Shown here piece after piece: positions 9,586 to 18,910 of a stretch of DNA of 64,000 nt. The notes below the pieces were generated by a model. It searched no databases. It was not told the origin of the DNA and saw nothing but the letters and a program-made list of their open reading frames with translations. The first letter of the stretch is position 1. Every line of letters starts with the position of its first letter. A program made the translations under genes and the position numbers. The stretch spans positions 3,348,001-3,412,000 of the forward strand of contig NZ_CP037993.1 in the NCBI RefSeq assembly GCF_004367745.1, in the 5' to 3' direction. This DNA comes from Herbaspirillum huttiense (lineage in GTDB: Bacteria > Pseudomonadota > Gammaproteobacteria > Burkholderiales > Burkholderiaceae_D).

Positions 9586-9603
9586 AGTTATCAAAAGATA
9601 GCT
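9586..9603. promoter_or_regulatory. Candidate LysR operator in divergent promoter region
   Basis: An imperfect dyad, AGTTATC and GATAGCT separated by AAAA (6 of 7 positions pair), lies in the AT-rich gap between the ureohydrolase and LysR genes. Its position and the T-N11-A-like form suit a LysR-type binding site controlling the divergent pair. No guanidine riboswitch fold was recognised in this gap. Confidence 0.4.
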
Positions 9604-9687
9604 GTAATCAAATAATAAGTTGTTAGAATTCGAAACTTATCCCGGGCACTGAACGCACGCCCTCCTCCATGCAAAGACGATTTATCC

Positions 9688-10584
9688 ATGACCCCAGGCA
9701 TCGATTTCAAGTTGCTGCGCATATTCGCCGCAGTGGTCCGCCACCAGGGATTCGCCCGGGCCCAGCAGGAGCTGAACCTGACGACCTCGGCCATCAGCAC
9801 CTACATGGCCCAGTTGGAGAGTGATGTCGGCTTTACCGTCTGCCGGCGTGGACGGGGTGGTTTCGCGCTCACGGACAAGGGAGAACTGCTGCTCTCGGAA
9901 ACGCTGCGTGTGCTGGGGGAGGTGGACAGTTTCGAACGCTATACCCAGTCGCTCAAGGGCGAACTGGGCGGCACGCTGACGATAGGGGTGCTCGACACGA
10001 CGGTGACCGATCCTTCCCTGCCGATGGCGGAGGCGATCGGGATGTTTTCCAGCAAGTTTCCGGGCATGCACCTGAACCTGCTCATCCGCAGCCCCTACGA
10101 ACTGCAGAAGGGCTTGCTGGACAATGAACTCGACATCGCGGTGGGCTTTTTCCCCGCCAAGGCCAATGGCCTGATCTATCAGCCGCTCTACCGCGAGCAG
10201 CAGTGGCTGTATTGCAGCGACCGGCACCCCTGCTTCCAGCAGCGCAACCTGCGCGCGTCGGCCGTCTCGGAAATGAGCGTGGTCAGCCGCAGTTACTGGA
10301 GCCAGACCGAGCTGAGCCGGCACGGTTTCAAGCGCAGCGTGGCCACGGTAGAAAGCATGGAAGCGCAGTTGATCCTGATCCTCTCGGGCCGCTACATCGG
10401 CTATCTGCCGGAGCACTATGCGCAGTCTTGGGTGGAGCAAGGACGATTGAAAGTCTTGCTGCCGTCCGAGTTTGGCTACCAGTCGCAGTTTTCCCTGGTG
10501 CTACGCCGAGGCCGCAGCCGCGAACTGCCTTTGCAGGCAATGCGCGAACTGCTGCAGACCGGCAAGCGCGGCAGCAAGCGCTAG
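9688..10584 (+). CDS. LysR family transcriptional regulator
   Basis: A 298-residue LysR-type regulator. The N-terminal winged helix-turn-helix (about residues 4-62) has the family pattern of a helix beginning FKLLRIFAAVV and a recognition helix near TTSAISTYMAQLE. The rest is the inducer-binding domain. It is transcribed away from the ureohydrolase-transport operon and shares its 166-base promoter region, so it most likely controls that operon in response to the transported compound or an intermediate. The ribosome binding site before the ATG at 9688 is weak; the ATG at 9669 is in another frame. Confidence 0.9.
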   Translation: MTPGIDFKLLRIFAAVVRHQGFARAQQELNLTTSAISTYMAQLESDVGFTVCRRGRGGFALTDKGELLLSETLRVLGEVDSFERYTQSLKGELGGTLTIGVLDTTVTDPSLPMAEAIGMFSSKFPGMHLNLLIRSPYELQKGLLDNELDIAVGFFPAKANGLIYQPLYREQQWLYCSDRHPCFQQRNLRASAVSEMSVVSRSYWSQTELSRHGFKRSVATVESMEAQLILILSGRYIGYLPEHYAQSWVEQGRLKVLLPSEFGYQSQFSLVLRRGRSRELPLQAMRELLQTGKRGSKR

Positions 10585-10626
10585 CAATGCGCCTGCTGCC
10601 ATCTGTGCAGGGTGCCGCCGTGCGCT

Positions 10627-12915
10627 TTATTTGCGTGCCGTCCCGCCTGTCTTGGGTTCATTGCGCACTACCGCTCCCCGCACCTCGAAGCGCACGCTAT
10701 CGAGCGCCTTGCCCTGCTTGTCCTGCAGCACCAGCACATGCTTGCCGGGCCAGGGCATCCAGTCGAAGTCCAAGGCTTCTTCCTCAGCGGCCGTGACGTT
10801 GGCCGCCACCTTCTGCGCCTGTACCCTGCCCGCCTGCATGACCTCCTGCGGCATCATCTTCCCATCCAGCACCCAGCGGCTGCCGGTTGGCGCGCCCTGG
10901 GCGCGGAAGCGGATACGCTGACGCGCAGGCGGGATATCGGGGTCCAGCGCAGCGAGCATGCCTGTGGTGGGGTAAGTGATGGCCGGACGAATATCGCGGG
11001 GATGCGCCAGGCGGATCTCGGCCTGGGCGGTGCCCGGTAAAAAGTATTCGGTGCGCACCGCTTCCACATCCTGCTCGTAACGGATCATCTGCGCTTGCAC
11101 ACCAGCCGGTTTGGCGGGTGGTCCATTGCCCGCTTCGCGTGCGCCGCTGCGGCCTCGTTCATGCAGATATTGCATGACCTCCTGCCACACCGGTGCCGCA
11201 CCGGTCACGCCGGACACGTCCCACATCGGCGCGCCAGAAGCGTTTCCGACCCATACCCCTACGGTATAACGTGAGGAATAGCCGACACACCAGTTATCGC
11301 GCATGTCCTTGGAAGTGCCGGTCTTGACCGCCGTCCAGATGCGGGTGGACAGCGCATTCTCCAGGCCGAAGGTCCGCGCGCGCGCACTGCGGTCGGAGAG
11401 GATGTCGCCGATGATGTAGGCCGCATCGGCATCCATCACCTGCGTGGTACGCGCTGGCGTGCGCGCTTCATCGAGCCGCGTGCGCAAGGGCGTGTAGCGG
11501 CCCTGATTGGCCAGCACGCGATAGGCATTGGCCAGGTTGGCCAGCGTGACGTCGGCGCTGCCCAGCGCGAGGCTGTAGCCGTAATAATCACCGCTCTCGC
11601 GCAGGTTGAAACCCAGCGCCTGCAAGCGCCGGAAGAAGCGCTCGGGCGTGACCATCACCAGCGTGCGCACCGCAGGGATATTGAGCGAGGAACCCAGCGA
11701 CGTGCGCAGGCTCACCAGTCCCTTGTATTGCTTGTCGTAGTTCTGCGGAATGTAGAGCCCGGCCGAGGTGGCCAGGTTGACCGGGGAATCATCCAGCAGG
11801 GACGCGGCCGTCAGCCATTTCTTTTCGATGGCCAGTTCGTAGAGGAAAGGCTTGAGCGTCGAGCCCGCCTGCCGCTGCGCCACCACCCCATCCACATTGG
11901 CCGCCGCCGACAGCGGGCCGCTGGAACCGACCCAGGCCAGTACCTCGCCAGTGGCGTTGTCGATGACGATGACGGCACCATCCTCGATGTTGCGCTCGGC
12001 CAGTCCGGCCAGTTGATGACGCAGGGCTTGCGTGGCAAAGCGCTGCAAGGGCGCATCCAGCGTGGACCGCAATTGCTGTCCGGGCGCATTCAGCAGCTTG
12101 CGGGCCAGATGCGGCGCAAGCTGCGGTGAATCACTCGTCCCCGGCAAATCACGCTTGGCCGACACGCGCGCCAACGCCAGCTCGGTGCGGCCATCCATGC
12201 CGCTGCACTGCTCGCCTGCGCCCTCTTCCTTGAGGATGGCGCAGGCGCGTTCGGTCACGCGGCGCGGCGTCGCATTGGGCGCACGGATCAACGCGACCGC
12301 GATGGCCGCCTCGCCCTGGTCGAGTCCGCTCGGATGCTTGCCGAACATCACGCGCGACAGCGCATGCACGCCTACCAGCTCGCCCCGGAAGGCTACCAGG
12401 TTGAGATAGGCTTCCAGGATCTGGTCCTTGCGCCAGTTGCGCTCCAGCGATTGTGCAATCCACGCCTGCGATACTTTCTGCGTGAGCGAACGCGCACCGG
12501 ACTTGCGGCGCAGATCGTCATAGATCAAACCCGCCAGTTGCATCGTGATGGTGGAGGCACCGCGTGTCTTCGTATTCCACAGGTTGCCCCAGGCCGAGGC
12601 AGCTACAGCGCTCCAGTCGATGCCGCTGTGCTGGTAGAAACGCCGGTCCTCGGAGGCCACCAGGGCATGCCGCAGCGCCGGGGATACGTCTTCCAGTTTG
12701 ACCCAGGACAATTTGCGCTCGTCCATGTTCACGCGCATGCGCTGCAACAGCTCGCCATTGCGGTCCAGCAGGCTGGCTTCCGAGGGCAGGAAGTCGCGCT
12801 GTACTTCGTTGAACGATGGCACGGCACTGGCTGCGGTGGGCATCAGCAGAGCCAGCACCAGCGCGCTGATCGAAACCAGCGCGCCGGGCCGGAGGGTGCA
12901 TGCGGCCATGCGCAT
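10627..12915 (-). CDS. pbpC: Penicillin-binding protein 1C
   Basis: The 762-residue bifunctional peptidoglycan synthase has an N-terminal membrane/signal anchor (about 8-30). A GT51 glycosyltransferase follows, with the EDRRFYQHSG motif near residue 89. The transpeptidase domain has GSTLKPF (active Ser), SSLN and KTGTS in order, and a C-terminal domain typical of PBP1C closes the protein. It polymerises and possibly crosslinks glycan strands at the outer face of the inner membrane. The ATG at 12915 shares its A with the TGA of the upstream macroglobulin gene (TGATG), implying translational coupling; an in-frame GTG lies one codon earlier. In E. coli pbpC likewise follows the macroglobulin gene yfhM. 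Confidence 0.95.
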   Translation of the reverse strand: MRMAACTLRPGALVSISALVLALLMPTAASAVPSFNEVQRDFLPSEASLLDRNGELLQRMRVNMDERKLSWVKLEDVSPALRHALVASEDRRFYQHSGIDWSAVAASAWGNLWNTKTRGASTITMQLAGLIYDDLRRKSGARSLTQKVSQAWIAQSLERNWRKDQILEAYLNLVAFRGELVGVHALSRVMFGKHPSGLDQGEAAIAVALIRAPNATPRRVTERACAILKEEGAGEQCSGMDGRTELALARVSAKRDLPGTSDSPQLAPHLARKLLNAPGQQLRSTLDAPLQRFATQALRHQLAGLAERNIEDGAVIVIDNATGEVLAWVGSSGPLSAAANVDGVVAQRQAGSTLKPFLYELAIEKKWLTAASLLDDSPVNLATSAGLYIPQNYDKQYKGLVSLRTSLGSSLNIPAVRTLVMVTPERFFRRLQALGFNLRESGDYYGYSLALGSADVTLANLANAYRVLANQGRYTPLRTRLDEARTPARTTQVMDADAAYIIGDILSDRSARARTFGLENALSTRIWTAVKTGTSKDMRDNWCVGYSSRYTVGVWVGNASGAPMWDVSGVTGAAPVWQEVMQYLHERGRSGAREAGNGPPAKPAGVQAQMIRYEQDVEAVRTEYFLPGTAQAEIRLAHPRDIRPAITYPTTGMLAALDPDIPPARQRIRFRAQGAPTGSRWVLDGKMMPQEVMQAGRVQAQKVAANVTAAEEEALDFDWMPWPGKHVLVLQDKQGKALDSVRFEVRGAVVRNEPKTGGTARK

Positions 12916-15900
12916 CACTGCGCCGCCTTCACGACCAGCTTGCCATTGGGGACTTCACCGAACATTTCCGGCGCATACATCGCTTCCACGCGTGTGGGCG
13001 GCAGGTTGAATTCACCCGCATTGTTCAGGCGCACCGTGTAGCTGATGCTGGTGCGGCCCTTGGGCATGGCCTCGTAATACGCGCGATAGGCTTCGAAGCT
13101 GCGCTCTTCATAGGCCAGCCAGCCCATGCCACGGTCACGCGGGGCCTCCTGCTTGCCCTGCGCGATGGCGGAGTCGCGGCCCAGGCCGGAACCCAGCAGG
13201 GTCGCACCGCCCGGCACCGGATCACTGACCACGACCCAGGTCATCTCGGCTTGCGCGTCGATGTCCAGCGTCACGCGCAGCACGTCGCCACGTGTATATA
13301 CACCGGCCTGCTTCTGCTCGATGGCCTCGACCTTGCGGGTGATGCGATAGCCGGCCGCAAAAGGCTGCTTCAAGGGGACTGCAGCCAGGCTCTGCAACGT
13401 CACCCAGGGCTTGCCGTTGCCCTCTTGCGTCAGGCGCACGCTGCCACCCTGCGCATTGCCTTCCGGCCAGGGCAGCTGCAGCTTGCCGCCGTTGGTAGCA
13501 CCGCTCCAGGCCAGGCTCTGGGTGGCGGTGCTGGTGCCGTTCTGCTCCAGCGTGGCACGGGTGGTGCCGGTAACAGGTTCGGATTCAAACTTGCGAGCGA
13601 ATTTCTCCAGCGCCAAGCTGCCCCAGACGTTGGCCGTGGTGGTACTCCAGTGACCGCGCTGCTGGCGGCCGATGGCACCGGCGATCAGGCGCGGCATGTC
13701 CTCGCGCCAGGCCGGGTTGTTCAGCTCCAGCAGGATCAGGCGGTTGGCATTGGCATCGGCGCTGCTCATGAGCCACCACCAGTAATCGCCCTCTTCATTG
13801 GAGAAGCCCATGCGCGTGCCCTGGAAGTTCAGGCGGGCACGCAGGATCTGGTCGGCTTGCTCCAGCTTCTTGTCGCGCTCGGGGATGGCAGAGACGCGCT
13901 GCAGGATGCCGATCCAGTCCAGCAGGCCCGAGGTGGGCCAGACGTTGGGATTGATCTGGATCGAACCCAGCATCGCGGGTTGCACACGGTTGTAGCGCGA
14001 CAGCGCTTCCATGGCGGCCAGCTTGCGCACGTCCAGATCCTTTTGCGGCGACCAGAAATCGCGCATCACCTTGCCCTCCACGAAGGCCGCGAGGCCATCC
14101 AGCATCTTGTCGCGGCTGGCTTGCGGGATGGCATAGCCGGCTTCGTTGGTGGCAGCCAGCAGATAGGCCGTCAGCGTATCGCTGCCGCGGCGCGCACCAC
14201 TGTCGCTGGGCGGGAAGTAATACGCCAGGCCATCGCCATCCAGATAGGTCGGCAGGTCGGCCACGATCTTCTGCCATGCCGCCTCATCGCGCAGGCCAAT
14301 GGCCTTGGACGTCTTCTGCTCCAGGCAGGCGAAGGGATAGTTGACGAAGTAACGCGTGAGCGCATCGCTGCCACCGGCCAGGCTGGGCTTGAGCGAGAGC
14401 GCCAGGCCGCCGCGTCCCGGCAGGCTGTCGGCGGGTCGCGCGACGTTGATGGCGGCACTCTTGTCCAGCTGGAACAGCGTGGCCTGCTGCACCGTGACCG
14501 GCACGGCCGGGACGACGCGCTGGGTGAACTTCATGGCGTCTCGCGCTTTCTGTCCGCCCTGCTCCTGGGCGCTGATTTCCCAGGCCAGCTGGTTGATGCC
14601 TTCCGGCGTCTGCACCGGCCACATGACTTCGGCAGACTGTCCGGCTGCAATCTTCACCTCACGTTCCGGCAGAGTCAGCGTGCTCGCCGTAGTACCACCT
14701 TGCGCACGCGCGGCGACCTTGATCGTCATATCGTGCGTGGTGGTATTGCGTACGGTGACGCTGCCGTTGAAGTTGTCGCCCTCGCGCACCAGCGGCGGCA
14801 GGCCGGAGATGACCTGCACATCCTGCGTGGAGCGAATGCTGATGCTGCCGGTGCCGAAATCGCTGATGCCATTCTCGGCGATGGCGACGATACGGAAGGA
14901 AGTCAGCGCATCATTGAGCGGCACATCCAGCTGTGCCCTGCCCTCGGCATCCAGGGTGACATTGGGCTTCCATACCAGCAAGGTATCGAACAGTTCACGC
15001 GTGGGCGCCCGGCCACCGCCCCCGCCAGCGGGCGTGGCCTTCTTGCCGTAGTGGCGCTTGCCGACCACCTGCATCTGGGCCGTTGATGTTTCGACGCCGT
15101 AGCTGCGACGTTGCAGCATGGCGCGCAGCACATCCCAGCTGCCATTGGGTTGCAGTTCCAGCAGTGCTTCATCGACGGCGGCCAAGGCGAATTCACCACC
15201 GGCGGCGGGCTTGCCGTTGGGCAGTTTCACTTGCACTTGCACCTTGGCAGTGGCACGGATGGGATAAGCCGGCTTGTCAGTACTGACGGCCACTTGCAGA
15301 CGATGGCCCGCGTCACCCACGTTGACTTCGGCGATGCCGAATTTCCAGGCTGGCTTGGAGAGATCGACGATGGGGCCCGGTCCCTGGTATTCGCGGAATT
15401 CATGCCACCAGTTGATCGGTTCCTTCCAGCCCCAGATGAAGAAGGAATACCACGGCACCTCGCGCATGCGGCCGCGCACGGCCAACACCGACACATACAC
15501 GTTGGGACCATACTCGGCCTTCATCGGCACGCTGATGGTGGGATCCTGGCCGGACAGCTGCACCACGCGCGTATCGATCACGCCTTCACGCTCCACCGCG
15601 ACCAGCGCGGTAGCGTAGCGGAACGGCATGCGGACCTGGAAGTTGGCGGTCTCGCCGGGCTGGTAATTCTTTTTCTCGGGCAGGATGTCGATGCGGTCCT
15701 GGTTCTCGCCATCGAACCAGACTTCGCCGCGTCCGGTGACCCACACGGAGGAACGGGCGGCAGCCGCATTGCCATTGCCATCCTTGGCGCTGGCGATCAA
15801 TTCCACATTGCCCGCTTCGGACAATTCGGTATCGCAGGTGAACATGCCGTGCTGGTCGCTCTTGCCGGAGCAAAGCTTGCCGAGGTCCTGCTTGCTCTCG

Positions 15901-18806
15901 TCGTTTTCATAAGCGTAGAAGCCGCCGACCATCCGCTTGCGGTGCGAATTGGTCTTGCGCGCCAGGCCACGGATTTCCACCGGCACACCGGCCTGCGGCT
16001 GGCCTGCAGTATTGAGGGTGACGGCGGTCAGCGTGAGCTTCTTCTTCACCGAAACCCAGTTGCCGGTGCGCAGGCCCACCACCACCGCCGACGGCCACAA
16101 GGGCGTGACGTTGGAGATGGTCTGCACTTCGCCATTGGGATCGCTGTAGGTCATCTCGGTGAGCAGTTCCTGCGGGCGCTGCAGCGCGGGCAGCTTGCCG
16201 ATGACGGCGCGGCCGGCACCGTTCTTGTCGAGCGTGACGGCGAGCTTGTCGGAGACGATCTTCTGGTCATCAGCATTGCTGTCATCGTCATTACGCGGCG
16301 CATCGAAGGAGAAACCGTCGTAACCCGTGATGTTGACCGAACGTGACCGCAACAACGACGACACCCGCACCGCCTGGTTGGCAGCCGCACCGCCATTGAT
16401 GTAGTTCAGCTGCAGATCCAGCGGCAGTTCCTTGATGGCCACTTGCGCACCCTTGGGCGGCGTAATGCGTCCCTGCATCAGGGGCAGGCGGAATTCCTCC
16501 ACGCGGAAGCTACCCGTGACATAGGTGCCACGGCCGTATCCCGCTTCGTTTTCGCCGTCATCGGATTGGCCGTTGGCATTGCTGCTGGCAGAGGGATCGA
16601 CCGTGCCCTGGTCGAGCACGACCTCGTAGCTGCCCAGCTTGGCTTCCTTGGGCAGGGTGAAGCTGGTCTCGGCGCTCTTGTTGCCGCGCCAGTTCAGCGG
16701 GAACTGGTATTGCTGGCCGCTGCCGAGATGGCTGATGCGCACCCGCGTGGGCAGGTCTTCCTTGCGCATGAGGCCGAAGCCTTGCATGGTCTCGGTGCGG
16801 ATCACGTGCTTCATCGAGACGGTCTCCCCGGCGCGGAACAGGGTGCGGTCGAAGATGGTGGTGGCGCGGGTGGTGGCCGACTTGTCCATGTCGGTCGGCA
16901 AATTGAAGCGCCAGGATTCGATGCCTTCATTCCACGAGGTCAGCGCAAAGGCCATGTCCTGGCGGCCCTTCTCGTCGGTCTTGCGCGCGCTCACGAAGAG
17001 GCCGCTGATCTTGTCGGCGTTCTCCGCACTGTAGCCGCGGTTGAGGCAGGCATCTTCCAGCACCGGCATCATGGCCACGCCGCTGGCGTTGGTCTTGCCC
17101 TGCCAGAGCTGGGTGCCGTCGCAATTGGAGACGCGGATCTCGGCATCGGCGACGGGCTTGGCATCATCCAGCCGGGTCACCCAGACGGCGCCATTGGCGC
17201 GGCCCAGCTTGACGTGCACCGACAGGTTGGTCACCAGCGCGCTGGTGCGCACATACATCGGCTGCGGCTTGCCCAGCAACGATGCGCCCAGCTTCTGGGA
17301 TTCCAGTTCGACCACGTAGAAGCCCGGATCCTTCAGGGGAATGCCGATCACTTCAAAGGGCCATTCGCCATCCTTGGCTTCCTTCTGTGCAGGCAGATCG
17401 AGTTTCTTCGCACCGGGTTCCTTGGCCAGCAGGCTGACGCTGCGCGTATCCACCTTCTTCGGATCGCCCCACTTCTCGTGATACTTGTTCAGGCGCGTGA
17501 GCCAGGCGATGACGGCCTTGTCGCCATCCACTTTCAGATCCGCGACCTGGCCGGGCATGGCGCGGCCATCCTTGCCGCGTACCAGCAGCCCGGCTTCCAC
17601 GCGGCGCAGGGTGACCGGCAGTGTGGGATCAGCGTTGAGCTCGATGATGCCAAAGGGGGCGGCCGGGAATTTGGCCAGCGGCGGAAAATCCGCCAGCGCC
17701 GATTTCAGCGGGAACGCACCCGCATTGGCCAGGCTGCGCCCGTCTTCATCCTTGAAGCCGGAAGGCAGGCTGATGGTGAAGTCGGATTTCTCCGGGAACG
17801 GCGGCTTGAAGCGCAGCTCTCGCACGGCTTCGTCCTTGTCTCCTTCCAGCGTGGGCTTGATCTTGCCGGTGGTGGCATTCATCACCACCTGCTCGGCCAG
17901 CTTGCGCGGCACCGGGGCCGAGAACGACAAGATGACCGGCAGGATGGGCGAGCAGGCAGCGTTGGCATTCTCGCGCTGGCACGACAGGCTGGCGGCGAAT
18001 TCGCTGCGCACCTGGAAATTGAAGACCTGCGGCTTGGAGGTCACGATGGAAGGCGCATTGGCAGCGGCAATGCCACGATCCCAGACCAGCTTCACGTGCG
18101 CCTCGTTGGGCAGGCGCTGCTGGCACTGCACGATGGTGACCGACGCCGGGTCCGAGCCCTTGGCGAACTGCTGCAGCAAGGCCTTGCGATCAGCGTCGCC
18201 GACGGCCTTGGTGGGAATGCGCTCATTGATGCCTTCGGCTTCGCAATACAGGTGGTCGCGAACCGTAGCCTCGGTGGCCGGCCCGTTCTGGAACAGGATG
18301 AAGGCCTGGTCTTCCGCAATCTGTGCGCCGCTGTAGGGTTCGACGCGGCTCACCGCCGGGCCGCCCGTGCTGAACTGGAAGCGGGTCTTGCCGCCGACCG
18401 TATTGCCGGCGACGGAACGCGCATCGGCGCGCAAATTGAAACTGCAGCGGGTACCGGGTGGCAGGTCGCGTTCGAAGTCGTAGACCCAGTTCTTGTCATC
18501 GGCCCAGCGTGCCGTGCCGCTGATGGCGCAATCGGCATCGAAGGGCGAGGCCGCCTTGGGGTCGCCGAACTTGACCATCGATTCCGAGAAGCGCGCCCGC
18601 ACCTGGCGGATGCGCTGCACTTCGCCCTGCGGCGAAAAGGACAGCACGCTGGCATTGGCCGCATGCGCAGCCGGTGCGGTGAGCACCGTGGCCGTGCCGA
18701 GGCTGAGCAAGGCCGCTCCGGCCAGCAGCAGCCCTTGCAGCGGTGCGCGGCACATCGCCGCGATCGATGGACGGCCTGTGGCCATGGCGTTTTCCGTGTG
18801 CTTCAT
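12915..18806 (-). CDS. Bacterial alpha-2-macroglobulin (YfhM-type)
   Basis: At 1963 residues this is the largest gene here. It encodes a periplasmic protease trap of the YfhM type: a signal peptide (about 1-49, ending AHA), many macroglobulin-like beta domains, a central bait region and the thioester domain with ACLEQK, where Cys1494 and the Gln three residues on form the covalent thioester. Such proteins are thought to capture invading proteases when the cell wall is breached, with PbpC repairing peptidoglycan. Unlike E. coli YfhM there is no lipobox cysteine after the signal sequence, so the protein may be soluble in the periplasm. GGAGAG precedes the ATG at 18806. Confidence 0.93.
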   Translation of the reverse strand: MKHTENAMATGRPSIAAMCRAPLQGLLLAGAALLSLGTATVLTAPAAHAANASVLSFSPQGEVQRIRQVRARFSESMVKFGDPKAASPFDADCAISGTARWADDKNWVYDFERDLPPGTRCSFNLRADARSVAGNTVGGKTRFQFSTGGPAVSRVEPYSGAQIAEDQAFILFQNGPATEATVRDHLYCEAEGINERIPTKAVGDADRKALLQQFAKGSDPASVTIVQCQQRLPNEAHVKLVWDRGIAAANAPSIVTSKPQVFNFQVRSEFAASLSCQRENANAACSPILPVILSFSAPVPRKLAEQVVMNATTGKIKPTLEGDKDEAVRELRFKPPFPEKSDFTISLPSGFKDEDGRSLANAGAFPLKSALADFPPLAKFPAAPFGIIELNADPTLPVTLRRVEAGLLVRGKDGRAMPGQVADLKVDGDKAVIAWLTRLNKYHEKWGDPKKVDTRSVSLLAKEPGAKKLDLPAQKEAKDGEWPFEVIGIPLKDPGFYVVELESQKLGASLLGKPQPMYVRTSALVTNLSVHVKLGRANGAVWVTRLDDAKPVADAEIRVSNCDGTQLWQGKTNASGVAMMPVLEDACLNRGYSAENADKISGLFVSARKTDEKGRQDMAFALTSWNEGIESWRFNLPTDMDKSATTRATTIFDRTLFRAGETVSMKHVIRTETMQGFGLMRKEDLPTRVRISHLGSGQQYQFPLNWRGNKSAETSFTLPKEAKLGSYEVVLDQGTVDPSASSNANGQSDDGENEAGYGRGTYVTGSFRVEEFRLPLMQGRITPPKGAQVAIKELPLDLQLNYINGGAAANQAVRVSSLLRSRSVNITGYDGFSFDAPRNDDDSNADDQKIVSDKLAVTLDKNGAGRAVIGKLPALQRPQELLTEMTYSDPNGEVQTISNVTPLWPSAVVVGLRTGNWVSVKKKLTLTAVTLNTAGQPQAGVPVEIRGLARKTNSHRKRMVGGFYAYENDESKQDLGKLCSGKSDQHGMFTCDTELSEAGNVELIASAKDGNGNAAAARSSVWVTGRGEVWFDGENQDRIDILPEKKNYQPGETANFQVRMPFRYATALVAVEREGVIDTRVVQLSGQDPTISVPMKAEYGPNVYVSVLAVRGRMREVPWYSFFIWGWKEPINWWHEFREYQGPGPIVDLSKPAWKFGIAEVNVGDAGHRLQVAVSTDKPAYPIRATAKVQVQVKLPNGKPAAGGEFALAAVDEALLELQPNGSWDVLRAMLQRRSYGVETSTAQMQVVGKRHYGKKATPAGGGGGRAPTRELFDTLLVWKPNVTLDAEGRAQLDVPLNDALTSFRIVAIAENGISDFGTGSISIRSTQDVQVISGLPPLVREGDNFNGSVTVRNTTTHDMTIKVAARAQGGTTASTLTLPEREVKIAAGQSAEVMWPVQTPEGINQLAWEISAQEQGGQKARDAMKFTQRVVPAVPVTVQQATLFQLDKSAAINVARPADSLPGRGGLALSLKPSLAGGSDALTRYFVNYPFACLEQKTSKAIGLRDEAAWQKIVADLPTYLDGDGLAYYFPPSDSGARRGSDTLTAYLLAATNEAGYAIPQASRDKMLDGLAAFVEGKVMRDFWSPQKDLDVRKLAAMEALSRYNRVQPAMLGSIQINPNVWPTSGLLDWIGILQRVSAIPERDKKLEQADQILRARLNFQGTRMGFSNEEGDYWWWLMSSADANANRLILLELNNPAWREDMPRLIAGAIGRQQRGHWSTTTANVWGSLALEKFARKFESEPVTGTTRATLEQNGTSTATQSLAWSGATNGGKLQLPWPEGNAQGGSVRLTQEGNGKPWVTLQSLAAVPLKQPFAAGYRITRKVEAIEQKQAGVYTRGDVLRVTLDIDAQAEMTWVVVSDPVPGGATLLGSGLGRDSAIAQGKQEAPRDRGMGWLAYEERSFEAYRAYYEAMPKGRTSISYTVRLNNAGEFNLPPTRVEAMYAPEMFGEVPNGKLVVKAAQ

Positions 18807-18910
18807 CTTTTTCTCTCCGGATCAATCTTGTCGTGATGACAGCCACAGGATCCTTCCCCCTTGCGGCAGTGCTGGCGCTCAGACTGGAATAACGGCAAAA
18901 CGTTTCCGAT

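Noticed and set aside
9522..9687. Possible guanidine riboswitch upstream of the ureohydrolase gene
   Set aside because: I looked for the known guanidine aptamer features, such as paired ACGR loops, and saw none; only an AT-rich LysR-type dyad was found.
12900..18836. Long plus-strand open frames (for example 12900-15086 and 16443-18836) opposite the macroglobulin gene
   Set aside because: They are antisense shadows of a well-supported GC-rich gene: low complexity, His/Gln/Gly/Arg-rich, with no recognisable domain or ribosome binding site.
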